Source of the DNA: Archegozetes longisetosus
Lineage: Eukaryota; Arthropoda; Arachnida; Sarcoptiformes; Trhypochthoniidae
Length of the DNA stretch: 64,000 nucleotides
Direction of reading: 5' to 3'
Assembly: GCA_018873245.2 (NCBI GenBank)
Contig: JAEMBT020000009.1
Span: 8,263,288-8,327,287, forward strand
Shown: positions 36,470 to 46,357 of the stretch, piece after piece
How the letters are laid out: every line of letters starts with the position of its first letter
How positions within the stretch are numbered: position 1 is the stretch's first letter
Notes under the pieces: model-generated
Seen by the model: the letters and a program-made list of their open reading frames with translations, nothing else
What the model was told of the DNA's origin: nothing
Databases searched by the model: none
Program-made: the position numbers and the translations under genes

Positions 36470-36800
36470 TATAAAAATTCAGATCTAATTTGTTTATACA
36501 AGATACGTTAAAAATTTGTAAAGGGAGTTAGTCTTTAGGCGGTGGTCTCGAGGAGAGACCTCATATGCCTCTGAACGAAAGTGTAAAAGTATTAAAAAGA
36601 AGAGAACTTTTATAATGTGAAAATCTTTAAGTATGTTTATAATATTTTTTACGTATCAACAAAATAGTGAAATCGCATTTAATTTTTATGATGTATTCCC
36701 TTTATGTACTTTATTAAGTATTATTTCAAATACTTATGATTTTATATAAAATAAAAGATTGAAATCAAACAAAGTTTAATATTATTAAGAGTTTAATAGA
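36470..36800. repeat. Second copy of the 31840-32215 segment
   Basis: Same orientation and order of blocks as the first copy, more diverged than the local foldbacks. It ends beside the unassigned 92-codon frame at 36809-37087. Confidence 0.5.
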
Positions 36801-37550
36801 ATTTTGTTTCAGAATTTTGGATAAATAGTTAATTTTAGTTTCCAGTTATGCATCTTTGTGAGGTTTGTGAGCTCGAACAAGAACGGCATAACATAATCAT
36901 CAAAAATTAACCTGTGGCCTCCCTCAGGTAGTTTTCTACAGTTTACACTCAATGATGTGTTAGCATCAATATATTTGAGTGTTATCCAACTTGAAATTAT
37001 TTTCTTGAAGGTATAATATAAAGAAAAAATATCACAAAATACTCTTGACGAGGCTTGGATTTGTTTCGAAAATGGAAATACTTCCAAATAAATTTATAAA
37101 CTTGAAAAAATTTTTCATATGAAAAAGCCAGAAAAGTCTCTAAATATTTCGCTTAAATGGTTTTAAGCATGATATTAAAATGGATACCTGCTCACTTTTT
37201 TTTATGTATAATGTATTATGTCTTATTGCAAACATCACTTTATAATTACGCATTATAGTAAATAAATATCTCCGAAATTAAGCCATTTCTCTAAAAAAAT
37301 CCTATGATATTTATAGTGAAATAATTCATTAGTAAATATTTTTCTAATCCAATTTACAAAGCATTAGTTTGATGTTATAACAGTTTGAGAATAATTCCAT
37401 GCACGAATGTAATTCACGTTATTTCTTAATCGTTTATAGGGAAATACCAAAATAATATGTTTCAATTAGTATAATAAACAAAATTGAATTTCAAAAAGAT
37501 CAAAACGACTAATTTATTTGAAAATAGATAAATTTTGTCAGAAAATTTAC

Positions 37551-38357
37551 CGAAAAATTGGTATCTGGTATTCGTGGCTTTCTTCTTCTTTCATTTTCGT
37601 TCATAGCCATTCTGAAATTTTCGTATTCTTGTTTTGTAAAAGCTCCTGATGGCTGAATGATTTGATCAAATTCCTCTTGAGTAATCAAATTTAGTCGAAC
37701 ACAAGAAATGTAAAAATTTTTCTTATCACTAAAACTGGGATGTAAGTTAAACCATTTTTGAACACTATGGAAAACGTTAATTTCATCAATATACAATTCA
37801 TGGCCTTGATATTTTAAAAGGAACACCATTTGATCATGAGTCATTGGTTCCAAAAAGAATTCTGAATTCAACAAGTCGTGAGCATTGGTATAAATAAACT
37901 GCAAGCAGAGATCACACAATCGCTCAAGACCATATTTACTGGCATACACTGTAATTTTATGTATATTTGTTGGGGTCAAATGATGTATTAACACACTTTC
38001 CAATAAAATTGTAAGATCCTGTAATTCATACAGGTGTGACTTTTCGAGCAATTCTGAGAGTACATCAAATTTTATTGCTGCAAAATTTATTTCGCAGTCA
38101 TAAATATAAGCTATAATTAGTTGAAAAATGTGAATCTCAGTATCATTAATTTTCATTACATTTTTACTTGATTCACCCCATTCAACGTTCGAATTAAGTA
38201 TCCGATGTCTGAAATATTCTGAGCAACTTGTTATCATTTCACGATTACACTTAATTATTTCACCAGAAACAATGAAAGTATAATTAGAGGTAAAATTACG
38301 TATTTCATATTGAAATGTCTTATGGACGATATATCTATCGATATTTCTACCCTCCAT
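37551..38357 (-). CDS. BTBD9-like gene 1, 5' exon (BTB and BACK)
   Basis: The ATG at 38357 opens 269 codons ending in phase 0 at TTTTCG|GTAAAT. Residues 25-122 form a BTB fold (YTFIVSGEIIKCNREMITSCSEYFRHRI, FQLIIAYIYDCEI). Residues 126-228 form a BACK-type helical repeat (LIHHLTPTNI, CLQFIYTNAHDLL, VFHSVQKWFNLHP, CVRLNLITQEEF). A basic linker (NENERRRKPRIP) leads to the discoidin exon at 30005. In animals BTBD9 proteins are cytosolic adaptors thought to act with cullin-3; human and fly orthologues are linked to dopamine signalling and iron handling. The usual BTB dimer-core HKxVLAS motif is degenerate here (IKCNREMITSC). Orthology to BTBD9 rests on domain order and size, so it could be a lineage-specific paralogue. 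Confidence 0.86.
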
Positions 38358-38396
38358 TTCTGTGAATAGATAAATGTTTGTCTTTAATGTCTTTCA

Positions 38397-38404
38397 CTTT
38401 TATA
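38397..38404 (-). promoter_or_regulatory. TATA box of BTBD9-like gene 1
   Basis: TATAAAAG on the minus strand starts 47 bp before the ATG at 38357, predicting a very short leader of about 20 nt. This supports the chosen start codon. Confidence 0.5.
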
Positions 38405-39445
38405 GGAAAACTGCATATTGCAATGCAAGCAAGTGGGATGGGCATGTTCGCTGTTATCTTTTTGACAAATTTATGCGATATTCTCAATGGTTACTTTTAA
38501 CAATCTACGAATGACGTTTACTTCATAAGCTTATGAATAATTTTGAATATCGATTTCAATTTAAAAGGCGTATGGAAATTTATTCTTTTTAAATTTTCAA
38601 TTTTAGAAATCTCGATACCCCTTTTCGTAATCCGACATTAGACTTTAAAAATTTTCACTGATCATTTATTTCGTAAGCTTCAGAGTGCTGATTAGATGTA
38701 AATAAGTTTTCGTGGAAAACTTGTTATCAGGGCTGTGAAAAATGTGTATTTATTTTCTTACAATATGTATGTAAATGTAAGCGAAAAACAGCAAAATATG
38801 TAAATCAATATGCACTGCTTAAGCTAAACAAAGTTTAGTATACAGATCAAGTATGCAATTATAAGACGTTATTTGAATAATTCAAAGTTATAATCACTAG
38901 TAAAATGCATTCTAAAGCTATCGAAAACAAGACTTTTGTGATTTTCAAATAGTATAGACTTATAAATAGAAAAACTTTCAACATTATATTAAGTTATTGT
39001 ACCAAATTTTAAATCACATTAAATTATACAAGAAATGGTATTCATTCAAATATTTTGAGGAATTGACGATTTTACTTTAGCTACACCTGTTATGTTCATT
39101 GACTTTTATTCATTGAGATTAGTTTTTCAATTGGAGATTATTTTTCAATGAGATCTTTAACAATATGTTTCCAAGAAAAATTTCTTAAATATTTGAATAT
39201 TCAAAAAAGATGAAAATATGCATGTATTTTCAATTATGACCGAAATATCTGTTTATAAGTAACGGCTCATTTAAAAGCTTATCTCATGATTCGAATAGGT
39301 TTTCTAATTCAAATATGATTAAACAAAGGAATAATGATATGTATATACATAAAATTCATAGCTCTACTTATAATACTTGCACTCTTAATATAGATTCGAG
39401 CAGCCTTGGTTTAACATTAGATATGGATCTCATGGGTCTCCACTG
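38405..39445. other. AT-rich intergenic spacer
   Basis: No coding frame, transposon end or paired repeat was recognised. Confidence 0.35.
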
Positions 39446-39467
39446 ACAAACTTTGCCCACCAATTTG

Positions 39468-40073
39468 CTATTTAGAGGCTGAAAGGTGCTTACTAGAAAA
39501 GTCTCTACAAAGTTTATGCACCTTTCGTGCTGTATTCTGGCTTACTCTTGTGTGCTCAACATCTTGAACAACCTGAATACAGCACAGAAAAGTGTAAACA
39601 AGCTTAAGAAACTTCAGATGAGAGTTAGGAGCTTCTGAAGTTCTCTGGAGATCAGAAAACAAAGTGTTTTGCACGGATCAAGGGTTCAGCCTCATTTTTA
39701 ACTTTGCAGCGATGCCAATAACCTAAAATACCCTCATCTGATCTCCGAAGCTCGCTGCCGTGCTTAAGACATCGTAAAAGCCATCCAAATTGATGATAAT
39801 ATTGAACGCATTGAACATCTTAATGGCCTCTTGATCACTTTCCCAGAGCACATCATTGAAATCAAAAAGTGTGAGCTTTTCGAAGTCAATAGCTTGTTTA
39901 GGAGAGAAAATCAGCGGGCTATCGTCTTTTGCTGTCAATCGGAGCCTTGAAAAAGACGGATCGTTCTCGATCGACAACCAAAGACGGCGTACTGCCAATA
40001 GAGCGGGAGGGGCTAAGAGGGTAGTGGCAGGTCCTTTTTCGAACGGCTACGTCTCTTAGTTGCTTCCATCACT
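39468..40073 (-). pseudogene. Unrecognised coding-like tract in a GC-richer island
   Basis: About 39450-40130 is visibly GC-richer than its surroundings. On the minus strand an ATG at 40073 starts an 18-codon basic peptide that meets a stop. Overlapping it in another frame, the longest piece (to 39723) reads LWLSIENDPSFSRLRLTAKD and later NLDGFYDVLSTAASFGDQMR, with codon use unlike random AT-rich DNA. A further 68-codon frame (39674-39468) follows after a stop. Frame changes and stops suggest a decayed gene or unspliced exons. I do not recognise the family. Weak resemblance of the DGFYDVLSTAA stretch to hemocyanin-type helices was not strong enough to name it. Confidence 0.35.
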
Positions 40074-40211
40074 AGTGGTTCTCAATATCTTCACTAGGGA
40101 CGACCGAACAAAGCACGCGATTGTTTTCCTTTGTTAGTTCGGAATAGTTCTTGGTAATTGCAAATTATTAGTGTGTAATTTTGGTTGAAAGCTATTTGCA
40201 TGGGGTATGGT

Positions 40212-40676
40212 TATGGTTGCCAGATGTCCTTTTTTCTAGAGGATTGCCCTCCAATTTAGTAAATTTTGTTCTGTTCTCTTGTAAATGAAAAAAGAACGCA
40301 AATGTCCTTGAGTTACAGATTTTTTTTCATAAATATTTTAAGATAATCGAAGTTGTTTTAGTAATTCCAATAGGAATTTCGTCGAAAGACTTTAGCATAA
40401 TGAAAAATTTATGGTGGGGTGAAAGAAATAGATTATCAGTTGAACAAGTCAAAGCTGAAATTTGTACAAAAGTTAACTTTTCTGTCTTGTGAATCATTTT
40501 ATGAATATGTAAAAACATACGTTCCAATTATTAAAGCAGCAAAGTCTGCTCTGAAATATGATGTTCCCATAAGTTTATTGTAATTTTTTTAATTTTGTGA
40601 AATAAATTATATTTAATTCAATATTTCAATAATAAAATTTGTCCTCGAGTTTGAGTTTTGAAATCTGGCAACCATA
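40212..40676. mobile_element. hAT-type MITE with perfect 8-bp target duplication
   Basis: The ends TATGGTTGCCAGAT and ATCTGGCAACCATA are perfect inverted repeats, flanked by GGTATGGT at 40204-40211 and 40677-40684. An 8-bp duplication is diagnostic of the hAT superfamily. The 465-bp interior has no transposase. Confidence 0.88.
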
Positions 40677-40948
40677 GGTATGGTACAACGAGAGGTTTGT
40701 ATGAATAGAGGATGGTGCCTATGCCATACCCCGTTTCTCTGGGGTTGAATTTGGTTTTTTGAAAGTGGGCGTGGCATGTGAATAAGTGAACAGAACCCCC
40801 AGAAAGGGTGAGGATCGAATTTTCTCGTCAAGTATACTTAATCGAACATCTACTTGATTTTTATAGTCACTGAGCCTAGTTAGTAACCATTGACCCAAAG
40901 TAGCATATCTACGTCTTTATAGACATTGAAAAATCAGGCACCTAACCA

Positions 40949-41203
40949 CTAATCGACTATTGTTGCCAGAGCATAAACGGCTTCAGAACTGTTGGATGTT
41001 GTGCTCACATCATGACAGTTCCATGGTTTCTCGATAACGATCGATAGCACTTTGTGGGGATTCGAGATCAGACAGCCTTGGTGAACGAGGTTTGCTGTAT
41101 TCTGGAAAGACAGTATTCTCGAACTGACAACGATACCGATTATTTTCTTAATCCTAATACCGCTACTGACACTACTTACACTACCAGTAAGTATCGAAAA
41201 CAT
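40949..41203 (-). CDS. Possible small gene, 84 residues, unknown
   Basis: An ATG at 41203 follows a minus-strand TATATAAG at 41255-41262 with spacing suited to a short leader. A 5-codon ATG frame precedes it. The peptide has a Ser/Gly-rich start, then KKIIGIVVSSRIL and a polar C-terminal half (EKPWNCHDVSTTSNSSEAV). The tract is GC-richer than its surroundings. It is not a classic signal peptide and I do not recognise it. It may be the first exon of a minus-strand gene whose remains lie at 39.5-40.1 kb, but no good donor or acceptor pair was found. Confidence 0.3.
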   Translation of the reverse strand: MFSILTGSVSSVSSGIRIKKIIGIVVSSRILSFQNTANLVHQGCLISNPHKVLSIVIEKPWNCHDVSTTSNSSEAVYALATIVD

Positions 41204-41263
41204 GGTTTTCTAGCTTGTGGTCATGGTATTTGAAGTTTGAGCGGTCTTAACTTATATAAGAGT

Positions 41264-42185
41264 CCGTGGAATTGAAAATTATTGCGTATAAAACTCAGTA
41301 CTTCATAAACATTCAATCAGCATTAAATTTATCGTGTAATATCAATGAACAAAGTTCTATGTATTCAAAGCATCCTCCTTTAAGTTCATAAAATAAAATA
41401 AAATCCCATATTACTTCGGTTAGATTAAATCTAATGTTAATCAGTCATACTTACTAATTAGAATGCCATTTAAACTTTCTAGTTAGTAGTCTTAATGATA
41501 ATGGGTTAATGTAAAACTTCGAAATCGAAAGTTAATATATAGTGATTAATTCTAGTAAAATTACTTACTTCAAAAAGTCTAGATCGTCACGATTAAAAGC
41601 ATTTGAATTACTTTTATTTATAAGAAAATTTTGATTGCTCGCAGTTGAACTTTACACACCATATAAAGACTTGATAATATGAAATCGATATTTCTAAATT
41701 TATTATATATTTTAACTGACTTTAATCAGTGAATGAAATGAATTTTGCGAAATGGAAAATTTTATTCTTATTCTCAGAAAAAATAAGTCATGATGTTTAA
41801 TTATTTATAAATTACTATATCTCATTAGTTTTAGTTATCTAGTTAGAAAAGGTATTAAAAATCATGCTATTGCTTTAAGTTACAAGATTACAATGAAACA
41901 CGCATATGTATTATCTATCGATACAAAAAAATGGACTGGAAATGAAATAAGATATTTTCATTCGCTCTTCTGATGAATAACATATATCATGCACTTATCT
42001 TCATATATTTTTTCCACAAGTACATTGTCATAAAAATAAGCGATATATTATTTGCAAACTCTGCTGTCTCCTTACATTTCCACGTATGAAATATCGCATA
42101 AAAAGGTTGCATTGCATTCTGATATCATTTGAATGATAACAACCGAGCTACTATCGAACATTTCATTGCAAAATGTAACACACTT
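41264..42185. other. AT-rich spacer upstream of BTB/discoidin gene 3
   Basis: No frame or repeat was recognised. It presumably includes upstream control sequence for the gene at 42298 and possibly for the small frame at 41203. Confidence 0.35.
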
Positions 42186-42191
42186 CTAGGA

Positions 42192-42225
42192 TATAAATTA
42201 ACCATTTTTAGAATAAGTCAGTTTT
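42192..42225 (+). promoter_or_regulatory. TATA plus initiator of BTB/discoidin gene 3
   Basis: TATAAA at 42192-42197 lies 28 bp before the A of TCAGTT (42218-42223), the arthropod initiator consensus. This predicts a start near 42220 and a 78-nt leader to the ATG at 42298. Confidence 0.6.
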
Positions 42226-42297
42226 CAGGTTGAATGAAATCGATAGTTAAATTTAAAATTTCGAAACAGTTTTATTGATTTTGAGTAGAGACTTGTC

Positions 42298-43860
42298 ATG
42301 TCTAAAGAAAGAGTTTTCTTTCCTCTTTCAGATAAAGGAAAAATAATTAATAAAAATGAAGTAAATGAGATTACTAAAAATCATAATTCAGACGTAGAAT
42401 TCTGTGTTTCAAAATCAGAAAATATTAAAAAACTTTATAATAATCGGCTAAACAACGGTGACCTAGACTTGATATGTTATAATAATTCTAAATCAAGAGT
42501 TCATAAATTTGTTTTAGCAGCGAATTCTTCGTTAATGATGAAAAAATTCTTTACTGAGAAGAATGGAGACAATTTAGACTCAATTTCATCTTCATCAAAC
42601 AACATTAATGCGAAAAGTTTTAATCATCGTCGAAACAATTCATATGAGAAACTTTCTGATGATCAAGACAATATTGAGCCTAATAGTAATAATTGTAATA
42701 AAGAAGGAAAAATAATTGATACGAGCAGCATAGTGAAGGATTTTAGTCAGGAAAGTGTTGAAGTTTTGATCAAATTTTGTTATAGAGCCCCTATTGATTT
42801 CCGAATTTTGGAAAAAAATATAATTAATGATGTTGCAAAAATAGCTAAAACACTACAAATAGAAGAGTTAGTTAAAGTACTTAAATCGTTTACATCTGAG
42901 CCAAGTAATGAAGCTATTCGAGAAGAAAAAGTAAACCTTTCAAAAGGGAGCGAAGAAATCTATAGTTCAAAAACTGATGAAGGATATGAAAGTTTAAAAG
43001 AAAAGATTAATACGGAAAATTATAGTGAAAACGGTAAAGTCTCATCACTTGGGGATTATGAGCTCTTATCAGGAAATTTAACGTTTCATTCTGATATAGG
43101 TAGCTTAATATCACATCCTATTGGAGACAAAACTGGAATTGTAATTAAACTAGAAGATCTTAAAGAGATAAATATGATAAAGATGAGGCTTTTTGACAAG
43201 TTTACCCGATCATATTCATATATAGTTGAAGTATCACGCGATAATGAAAATTGGGAAAAAATATACGATTATTCTGAAAATTATTGTAGAAGCTGGCAAC
43301 TGTTATACTTTGATGATAGATTTGTTAAATACGTAAAAATTTTAGGGATTGAGTGTTTCGACACTATGAGATGGGATTATTTCGAAGTTTACTCTATAGA
43401 ACTATCACGTGTCGAGATTAAATTAGAGTATTGTAAGGGGATTTTGTGTCCTAAAGAAGATATGGCAAAAGTCGAAAAGGGAGCCATTTTATTATCTGGG
43501 AAAAATAGATTCATTCTCAAATCTGATAATGAAAATTTTAAAAATGAATTAGTACCCAAATTTTCGTACCATGCAATAAATGGCTCTATAATTATTCAAA
43601 TGTCTCAGATAATGCAAGTTGAAACAATAAGAATGAAGATATCTCAAGAAACAGGATTTCGTATATTGATATCAAAAGACTCTAAAATATGGACTGAAAT
43701 CTATAAATATGAACATAGAGACTCACATTCATTGGATCATCTTATAAAATTTAATAAACAACCTTTGACTTTCATTAAAATCATCGGTCATGTTTCGAAT
43801 GACAAAGATATTTTCAAAGTTACTTGCTTTCAATGTCCAGCTTCTTCAATTTTAAACTAG
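42298..43860 (+). CDS. BTB/discoidin gene 3, single exon (BTB, two F5/8C)
   Basis: A 520-residue protein without introns. The BTB fold starts at about 45 (KLYNNRLNNGDLDLI, VHKFVLAANSSLM). A roughly 60-residue low-complexity Ser/Asn-rich insert at about 90-143 breaks it, and it resumes at VEVLIKFCYRAPIDF (155-169). After an acidic linker come two discoidin-like modules, about 250-372 (SYSYIVEVSRDNENWEKIYD, CRSWQLLYF, RWDYFEVYSIEL) and 380-515 (HAINGSIIIQMSQ, FKVTCFQCPAS). No BACK domain is evident. It is the closest relative in the window of the split gene at 15224-23943; sharing its domain order but lacking its intron, it may be a retrocopy or an intron-loss paralogue. Its own TATA/initiator argues that it is expressed. 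A cytosolic adaptor role is inferred. A hAT MITE lies 24 bp past the stop codon. Confidence 0.92.
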   Translation: MSKERVFFPLSDKGKIINKNEVNEITKNHNSDVEFCVSKSENIKKLYNNRLNNGDLDLICYNNSKSRVHKFVLAANSSLMMKKFFTEKNGDNLDSISSSSNNINAKSFNHRRNNSYEKLSDDQDNIEPNSNNCNKEGKIIDTSSIVKDFSQESVEVLIKFCYRAPIDFRILEKNIINDVAKIAKTLQIEELVKVLKSFTSEPSNEAIREEKVNLSKGSEEIYSSKTDEGYESLKEKINTENYSENGKVSSLGDYELLSGNLTFHSDIGSLISHPIGDKTGIVIKLEDLKEINMIKMRLFDKFTRSYSYIVEVSRDNENWEKIYDYSENYCRSWQLLYFDDRFVKYVKILGIECFDTMRWDYFEVYSIELSRVEIKLEYCKGILCPKEDMAKVEKGAILLSGKNRFILKSDNENFKNELVPKFSYHAINGSIIIQMSQIMQVETIRMKISQETGFRILISKDSKIWTEIYKYEHRDSHSLDHLIKFNKQPLTFIKIIGHVSNDKDIFKVTCFQCPASSILN

Positions 43861-43884
43861 TGAAGATCATAAGCTAGCTGTGAG

Positions 43885-44387
43885 TAGAGTGACCACATGT
43901 CCTCCTTTAGGGAGGACAGTCCTCTTTTGACAAATTTTGTCCTCTGTCCTCCCGGGAGTCAGAGGAGGACAATACAATGTCCTCCTTTACAAAAAGCATT
44001 AAAATTTCCTGAGACTGTAATTATTACTTATGTTTTGTATGCAAAAGTCAAATTACGCCCTTTTCGTAGTCAAAGATAGTATAATTTCGCATATATATGA
44101 ATTATAAAGGAAACAGTTAGGAGGTTTATACATAAGTATGGTGCAATCATACGTTTGACTTATCAAATACATGCGACGTAGTTATAAAAATTTTAATCAA
44201 AACAATTCCTATTTTTAACTGTGAATCACAATGTCTCAGAAGATGAGCAAAAGAATATAAGTATTCATTTAGACACGATTTGTACTAAACTAAATAATAT
44301 GTGAATAAAAAATAAAAATGTCCTCCTCTGTCCTCCTTTTCGATTGCTTAAGTCCTCCCGTATAGCAGTTATGACGTGGTCACTTTA
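43885..44387. mobile_element. hAT-type MITE just after BTB/discoidin gene 3
   Basis: The ends TAGAGTGACCACATG and GTGGTCACTTTA are inverted, flanked by GCTGTGAG at 43877-43884 and 44388-44395 (perfect 8 bp). Subterminal TGTCCTCC / GGAGGACA blocks recur at both ends. The 503 bp contain no real gene. Sitting 24 bp after a stop codon, it probably supplies part of the host 3' untranslated region. Confidence 0.88.
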
Positions 44388-44992
44388 GCTGTGAGCTGAG
44401 TTACGCTTCAAGCTCAGTTTTAGCTGTCTTCAAGCTTATAAGCTAGAGCTCAAGGTCAGGTTATGGTGAAGAAAGGCAGCTCAAGCTCAAGCTGTAGAGC
44501 TTCAAGCCCAACTCATTTGAAGCAGATCTATTTAATACAGCAAAAAGCAGTATTAACTGTAAAATAGTAGTGATTATTGAACTGCTTCTCGTAAGTTATC
44601 AAATTAAGTGTTAAATATTATTCTATCAAATTGAATGATGAGATGCACTCCTGATTTGTGAATCATTGTTTTCAAAATAAATTTCACTTTAAAATGAAAT
44701 TTAATGCAGTAACTGTTTATTTGAAGAGAGAATTAATGATTTTTTAGGCCTTAAAAGTAATATTATTTCTATACTGCTTAAATCTCTATATACTCGAAAA
44801 TAAAATGATCTCAAATAGTTTTTAAAAATTATTCAAGGTAAGAGAAAATTTTTTGAAATTGTTATAAACATGATTCATCAGCTTATAAAGTCCGATCTCA
44901 ACATATTCCGACTGGTCCACAATCACATGAAGACTTAATTTTAAAGAACGAGTGGACGAATACCCTATCAGGAAACAGTTTATGATGATAAA

Positions 44993-46357
44993 CAGTGATG
45001 CACACGCTCGACGCTCACGCTCGCGCTCGGTCAGAAATTGGCGCTCGGCGCTCGCGCTAACGCTCGGGGAAAATGAAACGCTCGACGCTCACTTTTTCGA
45101 GGCGCTCGAGCGCCGAGCGTTTACCGAGCGTCAAGTAAGCAAAGTCCATGAATTGAAAGGTCTTTCTACACAAAGTTATTTTTTTAAGCTATAACTTTAT
45201 TTGTATATAAATTTCATAAATATGATACTCACTCATTGAAATCCATTCAAACAAATACTTTAGTTCAAAAGCTGATGTCATATATAGATACATCAGTATA
45301 ACTTTGCAATTTCTAGAGCTCCTTATTCAACACTATATTCAAGAGATTAATACAGTTGATTATAAACATTACCGGTTATAATGTTCAAAAAGGAACCTTA
45401 AAAATTGCAAATTTATACTGTTTTCCCTATAAATAAATTGTTTATATTGAAGATATGCGAACACAATTAGTTTCAGACTCAAAAAGATTCTGTTTAAACT
45501 CTTTAAAACAGAATAAGTCATAAATTTTTATGTAAAAATTTATATTTAGTAAAATCTAACTTTTTTGTATCAAAAAAATATCTATACTGTATTTCTAATA
45601 TGGAAAATACGTACTAGGGCTAGGCCGGTGCCAGAAAGTAGTCACCCATTACTTTACCAAAAGTAGTCAGTAGTCATGACTATTTTCCTGACTATGATCA
45701 CATTTACGAGTATCATTTATTGATGAGTAGTCATGGGTATTTTCATGTAGCCACGGGTTTTCAAAATTACTTACAACTCATTGAATGCGAATATTTATTT
45801 ATTGAGTTTTATTCACTAGAAAATATAAAAGACAGTTTAACAATAAAATTTGTAAAATACTTGACAAGTTTCATTAATGAATTAACAAATAATGAAGTAA
45901 TTGACAAGATTTGTGAAGAGAATAGTAATTACTAATTGTGAAATTTCTAATAATGAGTTTTAATATCACCCGGGTTTTAATTTTCAGTTGACGTAATCTT
46001 TATAGATAAGAAAATCAGTTTCCCGTGTTCATCATTAGGACTTATACGATAATTATCATAAAAGCATTTACATAAGTAGTTGTGATTACTTATGAGTAAC
46101 CGCCAATGAATGAGTAATCATTAATGAGTGACTACCGGATATTTTATGAAGTCGGTAGTCAGTAGTTACCCGACTACTAACCGACTACTCATGGTAGTTG
46201 GCACAGCCTTAATACGTACTAAGACTTGACGCTCAACGCTCGCGCTCGGCGCTCGGGGGTAAGACGCTCGAGCGTCCACTCACGCTCGGCAAAATTAGAA
46301 CGCTCGACGTTCGCGCTCGCTACCGAGCGCCAAACGCTCGAGCGTTGAGCATCACTG
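44993..46357. mobile_element. hAT-type element with CGCTCG-rich ends
   Basis: The ends CAGTGATGCACACGCTCGAC and GCTCGAGCGTTGAGCATCACTG are inverted, flanked by ATGATAAA at 44985-44992 and 46358-46365 (perfect 8 bp). The first and last ~150 bp are dense in CGCTCG / CGAGCG repeats, strikingly GC-rich against the AT-rich interior. It has no transposase and carries a second hAT MITE. Removing it rejoins the MULE frame. Confidence 0.88.
45615..46211. mobile_element. hAT-type MITE nested in the CGCTCG hAT element
   Basis: It starts TAGGGCTAGGCCGGTGCCA and ends TTGGCACAGCCTTA. The flanks are ATACGTAC at 45607-45614 and 46212-46219 (perfect 8 bp). Subterminal AGTAGTCA / TGACTACT motifs are repeated at both ends. 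There is no transposase. Confidence 0.85.

Larger units (their letters stand above)
30006..37550 (-). other. 7.5-kb intron of BTBD9-like gene 1, repeat-rich
   Basis: Bounded by donor GTAAAT (37550 downward) and acceptor TTTGTAG (30006). It holds a dispersed repeat (30130-30460), foldback B copy 2 (30780-31560), two diverged duplicate segments (31840-32215 and 36470-36800), a piggyBac-type solo end (33837-33882), a piggyBac-type MITE (34118-34588) and a pogo-like MITE (34768-34941). A TACGTGGCAAACATA inverted pair lies at about 35739-35813. An unassigned 92-codon minus-strand frame lies at 36809-37087. A pyrimidine-rich tract ending at an isolated donor-like GTGAGT near 35952 on the plus strand is of unknown meaning. 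Confidence 0.6.

Noticed and set aside
36809..37087. 92-codon minus-strand frame in the intron of BTBD9-like gene 1
   Set aside because: It has no ATG at the start, no good acceptor before it, and no recognised domain. The phase-0 join of the flanking exons works without it.
39723..39998. Possible hemocyanin/hexamerin-like fragment
   Set aside because: Only a short helical stretch looks similar and no copper-binding histidines are present.
40613..40831. Minus-strand frame of 72 codons with Pro/His-rich text
   Set aside because: It overlaps the right end of the hAT MITE and its target duplication, with no supporting motifs.
43897..44079. 60-codon frame after BTB/discoidin gene 3
   Set aside because: It lies wholly inside the hAT MITE and has no recognisable content.
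44952..45194. Arg/Ser/Ala-rich frame resembling an RS-domain protein
   Set aside because: It translates the CGCTCG-rich end of the hAT element; the apparent start lies in the MULE relic and crosses the insertion point.
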